Source: Xenorhabdus doucetiae (GTDB taxonomy: Bacteria; Pseudomonadota; Gammaproteobacteria; Enterobacterales; Enterobacteriaceae). Taken from it: DNA of 64,000 nt. Position 1 is the first letter of the stretch, and every line of letters begins with the position of its first letter. Location of the stretch: NCBI RefSeq assembly GCF_000968195.1, contig NZ_FO704550.1, positions 3,162,001-3,226,000 of the forward strand, in the 5' to 3' direction. The translations under genes were made by a program, and so were the position numbers. Of the stretch, positions 1-8,128 are shown in pieces. The notes beneath the pieces were generated by a model. It searched no databases. It had not been told where the DNA came from and was given only the letters and a program-made list of their open reading frames with translations.

Positions 1-900
1 TGTATCAACATTATATTTATCAATTAGTCCCTTCACTCGATGAATAATTGATTTATGTAACTGTTCCTGAGCCCACGCGGCCAAATGCATGTCAAAAGGA
101 CGAATGACACCAGACTTTGTACGCCGATCTGGGATGTCAATGCCCTGCTTTTTAAACCAGCTCTGAATATCTTTCGTACAATCCTCAGTATAATCTTCAT
201 TTATCAGGGCAGATACCACACCAGTATCAGTTTCAATAAACGGCGAATAGTCAGAAAAAACATCAGGATCACCAAATGAAGCAAGCCCCATGGTTTTACC
301 TGATTCACGATAACTGTCAAATCCGAGATAACAAGTTACATCACCATAAAATCGCCCATAACCTTGGTCGCAAGGATGTGTATTGTCTTGGGCTATCAGA
401 TGCAAGTCATCATTCTCATACAAATAATAACTAACCTGTTCAGCTGCATTATTTTCCAACACTATAGGATCAGTTCTTTCACCAATAATATTACCTGTGT
501 GATCAGCAACAACAACCAATGCACGCTTAATATCCGTTTGACTAATAGCACTCAAAGCATGGGCAGAATGATGTGACTTCACAATATGAATATTGTTAAA
601 ATCAGGAAATAACTCATCTAATTCTTTTTTGAGGTTATCATCAATCATATCTAAGTCAGTCATCGGTTGACCAAAACTGACAACAGAAATTGCTGAAATA
701 TCAGACAGAGTGAGATTATTTCTTTCCAACGTTTCCTTTACTGCATAAGTAACTTTACCATCATACTTTTCCTTTGAAACCCGCTCTTCGGCTATTGCCA
801 TAATAACTTTATTTCTATCAGCCAATACGACATTTCCATCATAAGTCACGGTACCGTCTGCTAATATAGGAATATTAATAGCTAAAACTATTTCTTTCAT
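1..900 (-). CDS. Carbamoyltransferase (NodU/CmcH/TobZ family), N-terminal part, cut by window edge
   Basis: I translated this directly; it opens with ATG at 900-898 and stays open for 300 codons to position 1. The family transfers a carbamoyl group from carbamoyl phosphate, through carbamoyl-adenylate, to a hydroxyl on a natural product or nodulation factor. Visible hallmarks are the EERVSKEKYDG stretch (about residues 38-48), the metal-binding HHSAHA (110-115), an ASKHA-like VVVADHTGN segment (129-137) and GKTMGLASFG (201-210). These are typical of the Kae1-like N-terminal domain; the C-terminal YrdC-like domain would lie beyond the left edge. It follows the methyltransferase gene by 21 bases on the same strand, which suggests one operon. 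The region is AT-rich compared with the gcv genes, so horizontal acquisition is likely. The substrate cannot be told from this window. Confidence 0.87.
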   Translation of the reverse strand, partial: MKEIVLAINIPILADGTVTYDGNVVLADRNKVIMAIAEERVSKEKYDGKVTYAVKETLERNNLTLSDISAISVVSFGQPMTDLDMIDDNLKKELDELFPDFNNIHIVKSHHSAHALSAISQTDIKRALVVVADHTGNIIGERTDPIVLENNAAEQVSYYLYENDDLHLIAQDNTHPCDQGYGRFYGDVTCYLGFDSYRESGKTMGLASFGDPDVFSDYSPFIETDTGVVSALINEDYTEDCTKDIQSWFKKQGIDIPDRRTKSGVIRPFDMHLAAWAQEQLHKSIIHRVKGLIDKYNVDT

Positions 901-921
901 AATAGAATCTTATTCTCCAAC

Positions 922-1742
922 TTAATACTTTTGAGCATGTAGTAAAAACATCAATGGTATAGATGACATTTTATTATCAAAACACCACCATCCCTCTTCA
1001 TTTTTGGATAATTGAGAAAAAGCTTTATAAAAACTCTTATCAAACTCTTTAAACACAGTTAAATGAAGATTTTCATTAATCAAACTTGTTATTATTTCAG
1101 AAATACTGTGGAACCATATATATTGTTCCTGATTTGTGACCACGCTATCTCTATTCGCGTAAGAATATTTATAGTTTGCTTTTATAGGCTCTCCTGAACT
1201 CGTATTAATAAAAATATCTTTACTATTATAAGGAGTGTTATCCTGATTAGGATTACTAAACATACGAGCAAAGGGATGTTCGTCAACAATAATAAAATCA
1301 CCACCTAACTTGAGATGTGAGGATATTGTTTTCGCCCACAAGCTTAAATCCTGGAGCCAAACAATAACTCCATAAGAAGTGTAAATGAGATCAAACTCCC
1401 CTAGATTTAAATAAGATAAGTCATAGACGTTAGCACAATAAAAGTCCGTTTTAAGGCCAAATTTATCTTTGATTTTTTTGGCATAATTAATAGATAGAGA
1501 AGAATAATCGATAGCTGTCACTTCTGCTCCTAAAATTTCAAGAGCGAAACTATCTAATCCAATATGACATTGTAGATGAAGGACTTTTTTCCTTCCAAAT
1601 TTCCCAGCTCTGATAACTCTATATTTTTTAGTTTATATTTCAATGGATCATAATTATCAACATCATAATCGGAATAACTAAAATGAATATGAGATAGTTC
1701 ATCCCAGAATTTAATATTCTTACTATCATAAAAAGATTTCAA
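922..1742 (-). pseudogene. SAM-dependent methyltransferase split by a -1 frameshift at A AAA AAG
   Basis: Two overlapping reading frames make one class I SAM methyltransferase. Frame 0 starts at TTG (1742-1740) with GGAG seven bases upstream and gives 62 residues before a stop. The -1 frame restores KKVLHLQCHIGLDS and then ILGAEVTAIDYS, the glycine-rich motif I and acidic loop of this fold, and continues to a stop at 922. Joined, they give about 273 residues, a normal family length. The break falls on the heptamer A AAA AAG in frame (minus strand, 1584-1590), identical to the E. coli dnaX slippery site; a slip there gives exactly the right frame. It could be programmed frameshifting, a phase-variable tract, a real inactivating deletion or a sequencing error. 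The carbamoyltransferase lies immediately downstream, so both probably decorate the same small molecule. Confidence 0.75.
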
Positions 1743-1970
1743 TGCCTAACTCCATTATAGTCAAACAAAACGATTATATGAAAATTTATAAGTAACCCTA
1801 TCAAACCAGATTAATCATCACCAGAAAAACAGATATATTTATTCAAGTCCATTTACATTCTGTATATCTATTTAATACAAATAAATTTAATGGAATTTTA
1901 AATTCAAAATACATACACCTTTTTAAACATGAAGATACGAAATATTAATTTAATAATAATTTCATTAATA

Positions 1971-2006
1971 AAAAAAGCAGCATTAGAAATAGTTTCTAAC
2001 GCTGCT
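1971..2006 (-). terminator. Intrinsic terminator of the gcv operon
   Basis: A 14-base stem with one mismatch (1976-1989 with 1993-2006) and a 3-base loop is followed on the minus strand by a run of T. It lies just after the gcvP stop codon and separates the core gcv operon from the accessory genes to the left. Confidence 0.85.
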
Positions 2007-2038
2007 GCTTTCGTTAAGTTTCGCTAATTGACTTATGA

Positions 2039-4915
2039 TTAACGATAATCTTCAATCGGTGCACAAGAACAATGCAAATTGCGGTCACCGTAAACATCAT
2101 CAAGGCGTTTAACCGCCGGCCAGTATTTATTGGCTTTGGTTTCCGCCGTCGGGAAAACGGCAATTTCACGGCTGTATGCGTGGTTCCAGTCAGAAATTAA
2201 TTCAGCCTGAACGTGTGGCGCATTAACCAGTGGGTTATCTTCCAAAGGCCATTCTCCGCTGGCGACTTGGCGGATCTCTTCCCGAATCGCCAGCATGGCG
2301 TCAATAAAGCGATCGATTTCAATTTTGCTTTCTGATTCCGTTGGCTCAACCATCAAGGTACCCGCAACCGGGAAAGACATGGTTGGTGCGTGGAAACCGT
2401 AGTCAATCAGACGCTTGGCGATATCCATCTCACTGATGCCGAACTCGTCTTTCAATGGGCGAATATCCAGAATACATTCGTGGGCCACATATCCATCACG
2501 CCCGGTATAGAGGATCTCATACGCCCCTTTCAGGCGGGCGGCAATGTAGTTTGCGTTCAGGATCGCCACCTGACTGGCTTGTTTCAGCCCTTTTGCTCCC
2601 ATCATGCGGATATACATCCAGCTAATCGGCAAAATGGAGGCACTGCCGAATGGCGCGGCGGATACGGCACCTAATGTCGTGACGCCATCCATTTCAACTA
2701 CGGAATGGCCGGGCACAAAGGGGGCAAGGTGTTTTTTCACGCCAATCGGCCCCATGCCGGGGCCACCGCCGCCATGTGGAATACAGAAGGTTTTGTGCAG
2801 GTTCAGGTGCGAGACATCGGCACCAATAAAGCCCGGCGTGGTAATCCCCACTTGAGCGTTCATGTTAGCGCCATCAAGGTAAACCTGACCACCATGTTGG
2901 TGAATCACTTCACAAATTTCACGGATGGTTTCTTCATACACACCGTGAGTGGAGGGGTAAGTCACCATGATGCAAGCCAGATCGTCACGGTGTTTTTCCG
3001 CTTTTTCACGCAAATCGGCCAGATCGATGTTGCCTTCTTTGTCGCAACTGACGACAACGACGGTCATCCCCGCCATATGCGCAGAAGCCGGATTGGTGCC
3101 GTGGGCAGAACTTGGGATCAGGCAAACATGGCGATGTTGCTCGCCGCGGCTGGCATAGTAGCGACGAATAGCCAACAGCCCCGCATATTCTCCTTGTGCG
3201 CCGGAGTTCGGCTGCATACACACTGCATCATAGCCTGTCAACAGCACCAGCCAATGGGAAAACTGGCCGATCAGTTGGTGATAACCCTGCGCTTGTTCCG
3301 GCGGGCAGAAAGGGTGCATATCGGTAAATTCAGGCCAGGTAATCGGCATGATTTCCGCCGCTGCGTTTAGTTTCATGGTGCATGAGCCCAGCGGGATCAT
3401 AGCTTGGTTTAATGCCAGATCTTTACGCTCCAGACTGTGCATATAGCGCATCATGTCGGTTTCGCTGTGGTAACGGCGGAAATTTTCATGGGTCAAAATA
3501 TCGTCATTACGCAGCATAGCGGCTGGAATAGACTGGCTGCCGGCCGCGGCTTCACGATCCAGCGTATCAATATCCAGTATTGCATCAGAACCCGTGATCA
3601 CCTGGAACAGCGTGATCACATCATCCCGGCTGGTCTTTTCGCTCAAGGAGACGCCAACCGCACCAAGAATATCGGTACGCAGGTTAATTTGCGCTTTCGC
3701 CGCCCTTGCCAGTACCTGCGCTTTATCTGGCACTTCAACGGCCAGCGTATCAAACCAAGTTTTATGACGCAGCGTGATACCCGCTTGTTGCAAGCCGGCG
3801 GCCAGAATATCGGTCAGCCGGTGGATACGGTTGGCAATGCGCTGCAAGCCTTTTGAGCCATGATAAACGGCGTACATACCTGCGATATTCGCCAGCAAGA
3901 CTTGGGAAGTACAGATATTGGAGTTCGCTTTTTCACGGCGAATATGTTGCTCACGGGTTTGCATCGCCATGCGCAATGCCCTGTTACCCGCTGCATCACG
4001 GGAAACGCCGATAATACGTCCCGGCATGGAACGTTTGAATTCATCGCGGCACGCAAAGAAAGCCGCATGAGGGCCACCATATCCCATCGGCACACCGAAA
4101 CGCTGGGCGGAACCGAATACAATGTCAGCACCTTGTTGACCCGGCGCGGTCAGGATGACCAGAGCCATGAAATCCGCGGCAACACTGACAATGATCTTAC
4201 GCGCTTTCAGTGTTGCAATCAGATCGCGGTAGTCGTGAACTTCCCCTGTGGTGCCGACTTGTTGCAGCAGGACACCAAAGATACCTTCCAGTTCCAGTAC
4301 TTTTTCTGCTTTATCAACAATGACGTCAAATCCAAAGGTTTCGGCGCGGGTACGCACCACATCCAAGGTCTGTGGATGAATATCATCGGCCACAAAGAAA
4401 CGTTCAGCCCCTTTCAGTTTGCTAATCCGTTTTGCCATTGCCATCGCTTCTGCGGCGGCTGTTGCTTCATCCAGCAGGGAAGCAGAAGCCAGTTCTAATC
4501 CCGTCAGGTCAATGGTGACTTGCTGGAAGTTCAGTAACGCCTCTAACCGGCCTTGGGAAACTTCCGGTTGATAAGGGGTATATGCCGTATACCAGCCGGG
4601 ATTTTCCAGCAAATTACGCAAAATAACGGGGGGAAGGATTGCAGGTGAATACCCCATCCCAATATACGATTGATAGCGCTGGTTCTGGCTCGCCATTGCT
4701 TTCAATTCGGCCAATGCCTGTTGTTCCGTTGCGCCTTCACCGACCGCCGGAGGTTCTGGTAATGCGATATCACGGGGAACGATGTTATTGGTCAGCTCAT
4801 CAAGAGAATGTGTACCGACTATCGCCAGCATCTCGGTTTGCTGTTCAGCAGAAGAACCAATGTGACGACGAATGAATTCACCTTGATTTTCAAGTTGGAT
4901 GAGTGTCTGAGTCAT
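2039..4915 (-). CDS. gcvP: Glycine dehydrogenase (decarboxylating), P-protein
   Basis: P-protein of the glycine cleavage system. It decarboxylates glycine on PLP and passes the aminomethyl group to the lipoyl arm of GcvH. The product is 958 residues, like the 957-residue E. coli enzyme. The Schiff-base lysine lies in NLHKTF (about residue 707), next to the glycine-rich HGGGGPG loop. I chose the start at 4915 (MTQTLIQLENQ) because it aligns with E. coli and has AGGAA upstream; an in-frame extension to 4993 has no homology. It is the last gene of gcvT-gcvH-gcvP. An intrinsic terminator in the gap before it may lower its expression relative to gcvT and gcvH. Confidence 0.97.
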   Translation of the reverse strand: MTQTLIQLENQGEFIRRHIGSSAEQQTEMLAIVGTHSLDELTNNIVPRDIALPEPPAVGEGATEQQALAELKAMASQNQRYQSYIGMGYSPAILPPVILRNLLENPGWYTAYTPYQPEVSQGRLEALLNFQQVTIDLTGLELASASLLDEATAAAEAMAMAKRISKLKGAERFFVADDIHPQTLDVVRTRAETFGFDVIVDKAEKVLELEGIFGVLLQQVGTTGEVHDYRDLIATLKARKIIVSVAADFMALVILTAPGQQGADIVFGSAQRFGVPMGYGGPHAAFFACRDEFKRSMPGRIIGVSRDAAGNRALRMAMQTREQHIRREKANSNICTSQVLLANIAGMYAVYHGSKGLQRIANRIHRLTDILAAGLQQAGITLRHKTWFDTLAVEVPDKAQVLARAAKAQINLRTDILGAVGVSLSEKTSRDDVITLFQVITGSDAILDIDTLDREAAAGSQSIPAAMLRNDDILTHENFRRYHSETDMMRYMHSLERKDLALNQAMIPLGSCTMKLNAAAEIMPITWPEFTDMHPFCPPEQAQGYHQLIGQFSHWLVLLTGYDAVCMQPNSGAQGEYAGLLAIRRYYASRGEQHRHVCLIPSSAHGTNPASAHMAGMTVVVVSCDKEGNIDLADLREKAEKHRDDLACIMVTYPSTHGVYEETIREICEVIHQHGGQVYLDGANMNAQVGITTPGFIGADVSHLNLHKTFCIPHGGGGPGMGPIGVKKHLAPFVPGHSVVEMDGVTTLGAVSAAPFGSASILPISWMYIRMMGAKGLKQASQVAILNANYIAARLKGAYEILYTGRDGYVAHECILDIRPLKDEFGISEMDIAKRLIDYGFHAPTMSFPVAGTLMVEPTESESKIEIDRFIDAMLAIREEIRQVASGEWPLEDNPLVNAPHVQAELISDWNHAYSREIAVFPTAETKANKYWPAVKRLDDVYGDRNLHCSCAPIEDYR

Positions 4916-4951
4916 TGATGATAATTTCCTGAAACTCGCTAGCCTTTTATG

Positions 4952-4986
4952 CAAAAAAATGCCCCATTCACACAGTGATATGGGGC
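4952..4986 (-). terminator. Intrinsic terminator or attenuator between gcvH and gcvP
   Basis: On the minus strand the gap between gcvH and gcvP forms GCCCCAT...ATGGGGC (4961-4986) extended by a TCAC/GTGA inner stem with one bulge, followed by A and seven T. That is a standard intrinsic terminator shape inside the operon, so gcvP is probably reached by read-through only. The structure is seen; the attenuating role is inferred. Confidence 0.7.
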
Positions 4987-4999
4987 GATTCAAAAGTCA

Positions 5000-5392
5000 T
5001 TACTCGTCTTCTTCCAAGAGTGACTGGTAGCTTTCGGCATCAAGCAAATGCGCCAATTCACTCTCATCAGTGGCTTTAATGCGGAACAGCCAACCTTCGT
5101 TATAGGGTTCACTGTTCACTAATTCGGGAGAACTTTCCAGCTCAGGGTTAACCGCGATAATGTGACCGCTCAATGGCGCATAAATATCAGAAGCGGCTTT
5201 TACTGACTCGACAACGGCACAATCATCACCACTATTGACTTCGGTATCTATTTCAGGCAAATCAACAAAAACCATATCGCCCAATAAATTCTGGGCATGT
5301 TCAGTAATCCCGACGGTGTATTCACCATTGCCTTCCGCGCGAACCCACTCATGGGATTCTGTGTATTTTAATTCTGTTGGTACATGACTCAT
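5000..5392 (-). CDS. gcvH: Glycine cleavage system H-protein (lipoyl carrier)
   Basis: H-protein carries the aminomethyl group between GcvP and GcvT on a lipoyl lysine and is then reoxidised by dihydrolipoamide dehydrogenase (lpdA is also in this window). The product is 130 residues, close to the 129 of E. coli. The lipoylated lysine is K65 in VESVKAASD. The N-terminus MSHVPTELKYTESHEW is typical, so the ATG at 5392 is secure. It is the middle gene of the operon, 17 bases after gcvT. Downstream there is an intrinsic terminator before gcvP. Confidence 0.97.
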   Translation of the reverse strand: MSHVPTELKYTESHEWVRAEGNGEYTVGITEHAQNLLGDMVFVDLPEIDTEVNSGDDCAVVESVKAASDIYAPLSGHIIAVNPELESSPELVNSEPYNEGWLFRIKATDESELAHLLDAESYQSLLEEDE

Positions 5393-5409
5393 CGTTGCCT
5401 TCTCCTTTT

Positions 5410-6510
5410 TTATTTATCTACAAGTGGTTTGCCCATCCGTACAAAGCCCGGCTTAACAACCTGAACGGGCATTTCGCGATTACGGATCTGGACAACCGCT
5501 TGTTCACCAATGCCTTGCGGAACACGCGCAAGGGCTATGCTAAATCCTAACGTCGGGGAGAATGTTCCACTGGTAATCACGCCAGAACGCATTTCACCGG
5601 CGCCATCAGTAAAACTGACCGTTAAACCACCGCGCAATACGCCTTTTTCACGCATCACCAAGCCGACCAATTGTTCAGTCCCGGTTTTACGTTGTCTCTC
5701 CAGCGCCTCACGGCCGATAAACTGCCGATCTTCCGGTTTCCAGGCTATGGTCCATCCCATGTTGGCAGCCAGTGGTGAAACGGTTTCATCCATTTCTTGC
5801 CCATACAGGTTCATGCCCGCCTCAAGGCGCAAGGTGTCACGCGCCCCTAATCCGGCAGGTTTCACGCCGACGGCCAGCAACTGCTGCCAGAAATCTGCCG
5901 CTTGTTCTTTGGGCAAGGCAATTTCGTAACCGGCTTCACCGGTATAACCGGTCGTGGCAATAAATAAATTTCCCGACTGAACGCCAAAAAAGGGTTTCAT
6001 GCCCATTACCGCTTGCTTTTGCTCATCACTTAGCAGGGACTGGACTTTGGCTTGCGCATTTGGCCCCTGAACAGCAACCAGCGCCAAATCATCGCGCACG
6101 GTGATCTCAACGTCATATTGCTCAGCATGTTGGTTAATCCATGCCAAGTCTTTCTCACGGGTCGCCGAGTTAACCACCATGCGATAAAAGTGATCAGTGA
6201 AGAAATAGACAATCAGGTCATCAATGACGCCACCAGAAGCCGTTAACATGCCGGTATACAGGGCCTTGCCTTGTTCGGTGAGTTTGGCTATGTCATTGGC
6301 CAGAAGGTAACGGAGAAAATCACGGCAACCTGGACCGTGCAGATCCACAATGGTCATGTGGGAAACGTCGAACATACCGGCATCAGTACGCACGGTATGA
6401 TGCTCGTCGATTTGTGAACCATAATGCAGCGGCATCATCCAGCCATGAAAATCGACCATGCGTGCCCCGCATGCCAGATGTTGATCATATAGTGGGGTGT
6501 GTTTTGACAT
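5410..6510 (-). CDS. gcvT: Aminomethyltransferase, T-protein
   Basis: T-protein releases ammonia from the H-protein-bound aminomethyl group and forms 5,10-methylene-tetrahydrofolate. The 366-residue product matches the E. coli length (364) and keeps GARMVDFHGWMMPLHY near the N-terminus, the MFDVSHM motif and the C-terminal EMPVQVVKPGFVR region. The start at 6510 (MSKHTPLYDQH) is chosen by homology and by GAGGG eight bases upstream; an upstream in-frame ATG at 6537 adds nine unconserved residues. It is the first gene of the gcv operon, whose promoter region lies in the 370 bases up to ubiI. Confidence 0.97.
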   Translation of the reverse strand: MSKHTPLYDQHLACGARMVDFHGWMMPLHYGSQIDEHHTVRTDAGMFDVSHMTIVDLHGPGCRDFLRYLLANDIAKLTEQGKALYTGMLTASGGVIDDLIVYFFTDHFYRMVVNSATREKDLAWINQHAEQYDVEITVRDDLALVAVQGPNAQAKVQSLLSDEQKQAVMGMKPFFGVQSGNLFIATTGYTGEAGYEIALPKEQAADFWQQLLAVGVKPAGLGARDTLRLEAGMNLYGQEMDETVSPLAANMGWTIAWKPEDRQFIGREALERQRKTGTEQLVGLVMREKGVLRGGLTVSFTDGAGEMRSGVITSGTFSPTLGFSIALARVPQGIGEQAVVQIRNREMPVQVVKPGFVRMGKPLVDK

Positions 6511-6797
6511 TATTTCCCTCTTTGACGTTCTTGACATGAAAACATTCGTGACCTGAAAAAATACGGCGCATTAACCGGCAGGTGTTGGATCATGAAGCAA
6601 AGAAGCGGTTAATCACGCAAACGATACCTTGGGTATCAGACGTTATCACTGAAACAGGAAATGAACCATAAAATAAATTAGCGACATGGCCGTGATAACC
6701 CGAAAAAGTGCTCGCCGACATGCAGAATTTTTGTCTGATTTATGACATCCAGACGCTAATTATTTTTAATAAATGGCAAAAAACACTCTTTTTTGAT
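6511..6797 (-). promoter_or_regulatory. gcvTHP promoter region
   Basis: This gene-free stretch between gcvT and the ubiI terminator is AT-rich. In E. coli the equivalent region binds Lrp, GcvA and PurR. Here a near-consensus PurR box can be read at 6615-6630 (separate entry). I could not recognise GcvA or Lrp sites with confidence, and there is no glycine riboswitch fold that I can see. Confidence 0.55.
6615..6630 (-). promoter_or_regulatory. Predicted PurR operator of the gcv operon
   Basis: The plus strand reads ACGCAAACGATACCTT, which fits the PurR consensus AnGmAAnCGnTTnCnT at all fixed positions but one. PurR repression of gcvTHP is established in E. coli, so the site is in the expected place about 105 bases upstream of gcvT. 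Confidence 0.55.
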
Positions 6798-6846
6798 TAA
6801 AAAAAGACGAAAGTGTGAAGTGAATCGTCTTAACACACTTTCGTCT
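6798..6846 (-). terminator. Intrinsic terminator after ubiI
   Basis: A perfect 13-base stem (6805-6817 with 6834-6846) with a 16-base loop, followed on the minus strand by seven T. It closes the ygfB-pepP-ubiH-ubiI operon and isolates it from the gcv promoter. Confidence 0.88.
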
Positions 6847-6882
6847 GATATGAGAAAAACTAATTCTAAATAACAGGCCGAA

Positions 6883-8115
6883 TTAGATTTTTTCAAGCGA
6901 AGGGGGTTGAGAACTCAGCCAATCAGGGAGGTCATTCAATCCCATGGCATGGCGAAGCAATTGCGGTTTCATGCCCGGTAAGTGATCAGCCAAGGTTAAT
7001 CCAATCCCCCGCAATACTTTTTTAGCCGGGTTATTGCCATCAAATAGCTGACGGAAACCCTGCACTCCTGCGAGCATGAGCGCAGCACTGTGTTTGCGGC
7101 GACGTTCATAACGCCCCAAATAGAGGTACTGACCGATGTCTTTGCCTTGCTGATTTAAGCGATTCAATTCACCTATCAGCTCGGCTACATCCATAAATCC
7201 GAGATTAACCCCCTGCCCCGCCAGCGGGTGGATCGTGTGTGCCGCATCGCCCAATAGTGCCAATCGATGAGCAGCAAAATTGCGGGCATAACGTCCTGTC
7301 AGTGGAAGGGTTTGCCGATCACTGATGAGTTCACATTGACCAAGGCGCATATTGAATGTTGCGCTTAATTGTCGGTTAAACAGCGCCGGCGTCATAGCCT
7401 TGCGCTGTTGCGCAGATTCAGTCGGTAGTGACCAAACAATTGAACATAAGTGAGCATCCGGCAGTGGCAGGAAAGCCAGTATGCCATCACCGTGGAAAAC
7501 CTGACGCGCAACGCCTTCATGAGACTCCTCAGTACGAATGGTGGCGACCAGCGCATGGTGTTCATAATCCCAAAAAGTCAACGGAATATCGGCGTGTTGA
7601 CGCAACCAAGAGTGAGCACCGTCTGCACCCACGACAAGACGAGACGTGAGCATGGTTCCATCAGATAACGTGATGAAGGCTTCGTTTTCTCCCCAAGCCA
7701 CATTCTTAAGGGAAGATGGAGTGAATATCGTCACATCCGGCAGATTTTCCGCACGTTGCCAGAGCGCTTGGCGGATCACTGAGTTTTCGATGATATGACC
7801 CAGATGTGTCAAACCATTTTCCGCTGCACTGAACTGAATACGCCCGAAACTATCCTGATCCCACACTTCCATGCCCTGATAAGCGCTGGCTCTCATCGCG
7901 AGAATATCCTGCCAGACACCGAGATGGGTGAGTAATCGTTCACTGGCAGCATTGATGGCCGAAACCCGCAACGCATATTCAGCATTAGCATCAAATGGCT
8001 GGGTTGGTGGATGCTCTTCTACAATCGCGATGCGTAGACCGCTACCTTGCAAACCACAGGCCAGCGCAAGGCCAACCATTCCGCCCCCTGCGATCACCAC
8101 ATCAAATGATTGCAT
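6883..8115 (-). CDS. ubiI: 2-octaprenylphenol C5-hydroxylase (VisC/UbiI)
   Basis: FAD-dependent monooxygenase that hydroxylates C5 of the ubiquinone ring. The 410-residue product has the N-terminal FAD fold VVIAGGGMVGLALACGL and the second FAD motif GDAAHTIHPLAGQGVN of the UbiH/UbiI/UbiF family. The start at 8115 (MQSFDVVIAG) is set by homology with E. coli VisC and by GAGGAAAG upstream; the frame is open to 8154 but that would overlap the end of ubiH and is not conserved. It is the last gene of the ygfB-pepP-ubiH-ubiI operon, 13 bases after ubiH. Confidence 0.95.
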   Translation of the reverse strand: MQSFDVVIAGGGMVGLALACGLQGSGLRIAIVEEHPPTQPFDANAEYALRVSAINAASERLLTHLGVWQDILAMRASAYQGMEVWDQDSFGRIQFSAAENGLTHLGHIIENSVIRQALWQRAENLPDVTIFTPSSLKNVAWGENEAFITLSDGTMLTSRLVVGADGAHSWLRQHADIPLTFWDYEHHALVATIRTEESHEGVARQVFHGDGILAFLPLPDAHLCSIVWSLPTESAQQRKAMTPALFNRQLSATFNMRLGQCELISDRQTLPLTGRYARNFAAHRLALLGDAAHTIHPLAGQGVNLGFMDVAELIGELNRLNQQGKDIGQYLYLGRYERRRKHSAALMLAGVQGFRQLFDGNNPAKKVLRGIGLTLADHLPGMKPQLLRHAMGLNDLPDWLSSQPPSLEKI

Positions 8116-8128
8116 TTTTTCTTTCCTC

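Noticed and set aside
85..576. Short plus-strand frames at the left edge
   Set aside because: They are antisense to the carbamoyltransferase, whose motifs are clear on the minus strand.
1754..1759. TATAAT on the minus strand just before the methyltransferase
   Set aside because: It lies only a few bases from the ribosome site, so transcription would start at or beyond the TTG start; a leaderless arrangement is unlikely with GGAG present.
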